DNA from: an uncultured Bacilli bacterium
Lineage (GTDB): Bacteria; Bacillota_I; Bacilli_A; RF39; UBA660
Direction: 5' to 3'
DNA length: 12,900 bases
Assembly: GCA_944363745.1 (NCBI GenBank)
Contig: CALVVD010000014.1
Coordinates: 1 to 12,900, forward strand
Shown here: piece by piece, positions 12,572-12,900 of the stretch
How positions within the stretch are numbered: the first letter of the stretch is position 1
How the letters are laid out: each line of letters opens with the position of its first letter
Translations under genes and position numbers: made by a program
The notes under the pieces: generated by a model
What the model was told of the DNA's origin: nothing
What the model saw: only the letters and a program-made list of their open reading frames with translations
Databases searched by the model: none

Positions 12572-12900
12572 ATGTTACAAGTAAATAATGTTAGTTTAAA
12601 ATTTGATAAAAGGACTCTATTTAGTGATGTTAATTTAAAATTTACTAATGGTAATTGTTATGGAATAATAGGAGCGAATGGGGCTGGTAAAAGTACTTTT
12701 TTAAAGCTTCTTACAGGAGAGATTGATACTACTACAGGAGATATTACAATTAATAAGGGTGAAAGAATATCAATATTAAAACAAGATCATTATCAGTATG
12801 ATGATATGAAAGTATTAGATGTTGTTATTATGGGTAATCTTAGACTTTATAAGATAATGAAAGAAAAAGAAGAGTTATATTCTCATACAGAGTTTAGTGA
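12572..12900 (+). CDS. ABC-F family ATPase, YkpA/YbiT type, N-terminal part (3' truncated)
   Basis: 109 complete codons lie in the window and the gene continues beyond it. GGAGTGAT (12561-12568) sits four bases before ATG 12572. The sequence reads MLQVNNVSLKFDKRTLF, NGNCYGIIGANGAGKSTFLK (Walker A, residues 34-42), TGEIDTTTG, ISILKQDHY (Q-loop Gln71), then VIMGNLRLYKIMKEKEELY, the start of the arm subdomain. This closely follows the YkpA/YbiT subgroup of ABC-F proteins, which are soluble twin-ATPase factors acting on the ribosome rather than transporters. The signature motif, Walker B and second ATPase domain are outside the window. It is probably cotranscribed with the two preceding genes, as no terminator or promoter is evident in 12551-12571. 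Confidence 0.93.
   Translation, partial: MLQVNNVSLKFDKRTLFSDVNLKFTNGNCYGIIGANGAGKSTFLKLLTGEIDTTTGDITINKGERISILKQDHYQYDDMKVLDVVIMGNLRLYKIMKEKEELYSHTEFS

Overview
The window is low-GC DNA (roughly 30 % GC by eye). Every gene is on the + strand, with Shine-Dalgarno-led starts, TTA/AGA/ATA/AGT-rich codon use and TAA, TAG and TGA all used as stops (Trp is TGG throughout). It carries peptidoglycan genes (murE, a 3D-domain protein, a glucosaminidase), a sortase-type surface adhesin, tex, and an ABC-F gene of the YkpA/YbiT type. This suggests a walled, low-GC Firmicutes/Bacilli-type bacterium, possibly an uncultured gut lineage related to Mollicutes; that placement is inference.

Layout: 1-426 is the C-terminal end of murE. 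510-1178 is a membrane-anchored 3D-domain cell-wall protein, followed with a 1-base overlap by an unrecognised acidic protein (1178-1669). 1670-1943 is the longest gene-free stretch (274 bases). It holds a candidate promoter, several hairpins and a strong terminator, so probably a small structured RNA, and then the tex promoter. tex (1944-4097) ends in a terminator that overlaps its stop codon and adjoins the next promoter. 4144-7620 encodes a 1158-residue surface adhesin: signal peptide, Cys/Gln thioester domain, nine SpaA/CnaB-like domains of about 89 residues, a VPNTS sortase-like motif and a membrane anchor. A 14-bp perfect palindrome over a strong promoter precedes a membrane-anchored glucosaminidase (7710-8456). 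8544-11156 is a PMCA-like (P2B) Ca2+ ATPase. The window closes with a tight group: an apparently inactive endonuclease/exonuclease/phosphatase-fold protein (11196-11867), a small kinase-like protein overlapping it by one base (11867-12550), and the 5' end of an ABC-F ATPase gene (12572 onward).

Taken together, the first two thirds is a cell-envelope neighbourhood: precursor synthesis (MurE), two membrane-tethered wall-remodelling proteins with the same plan (membrane helix, acidic spacer, C-terminal wall domain), and a covalent-type adhesin. The least explained parts are the candidate RNA upstream of tex, the acidic protein at 1178-1669, and the pair of degenerate enzyme-fold proteins upstream of the ABC-F gene. 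I see no insertion sequences, CRISPR arrays, tRNA or rRNA genes, and no phage genes.
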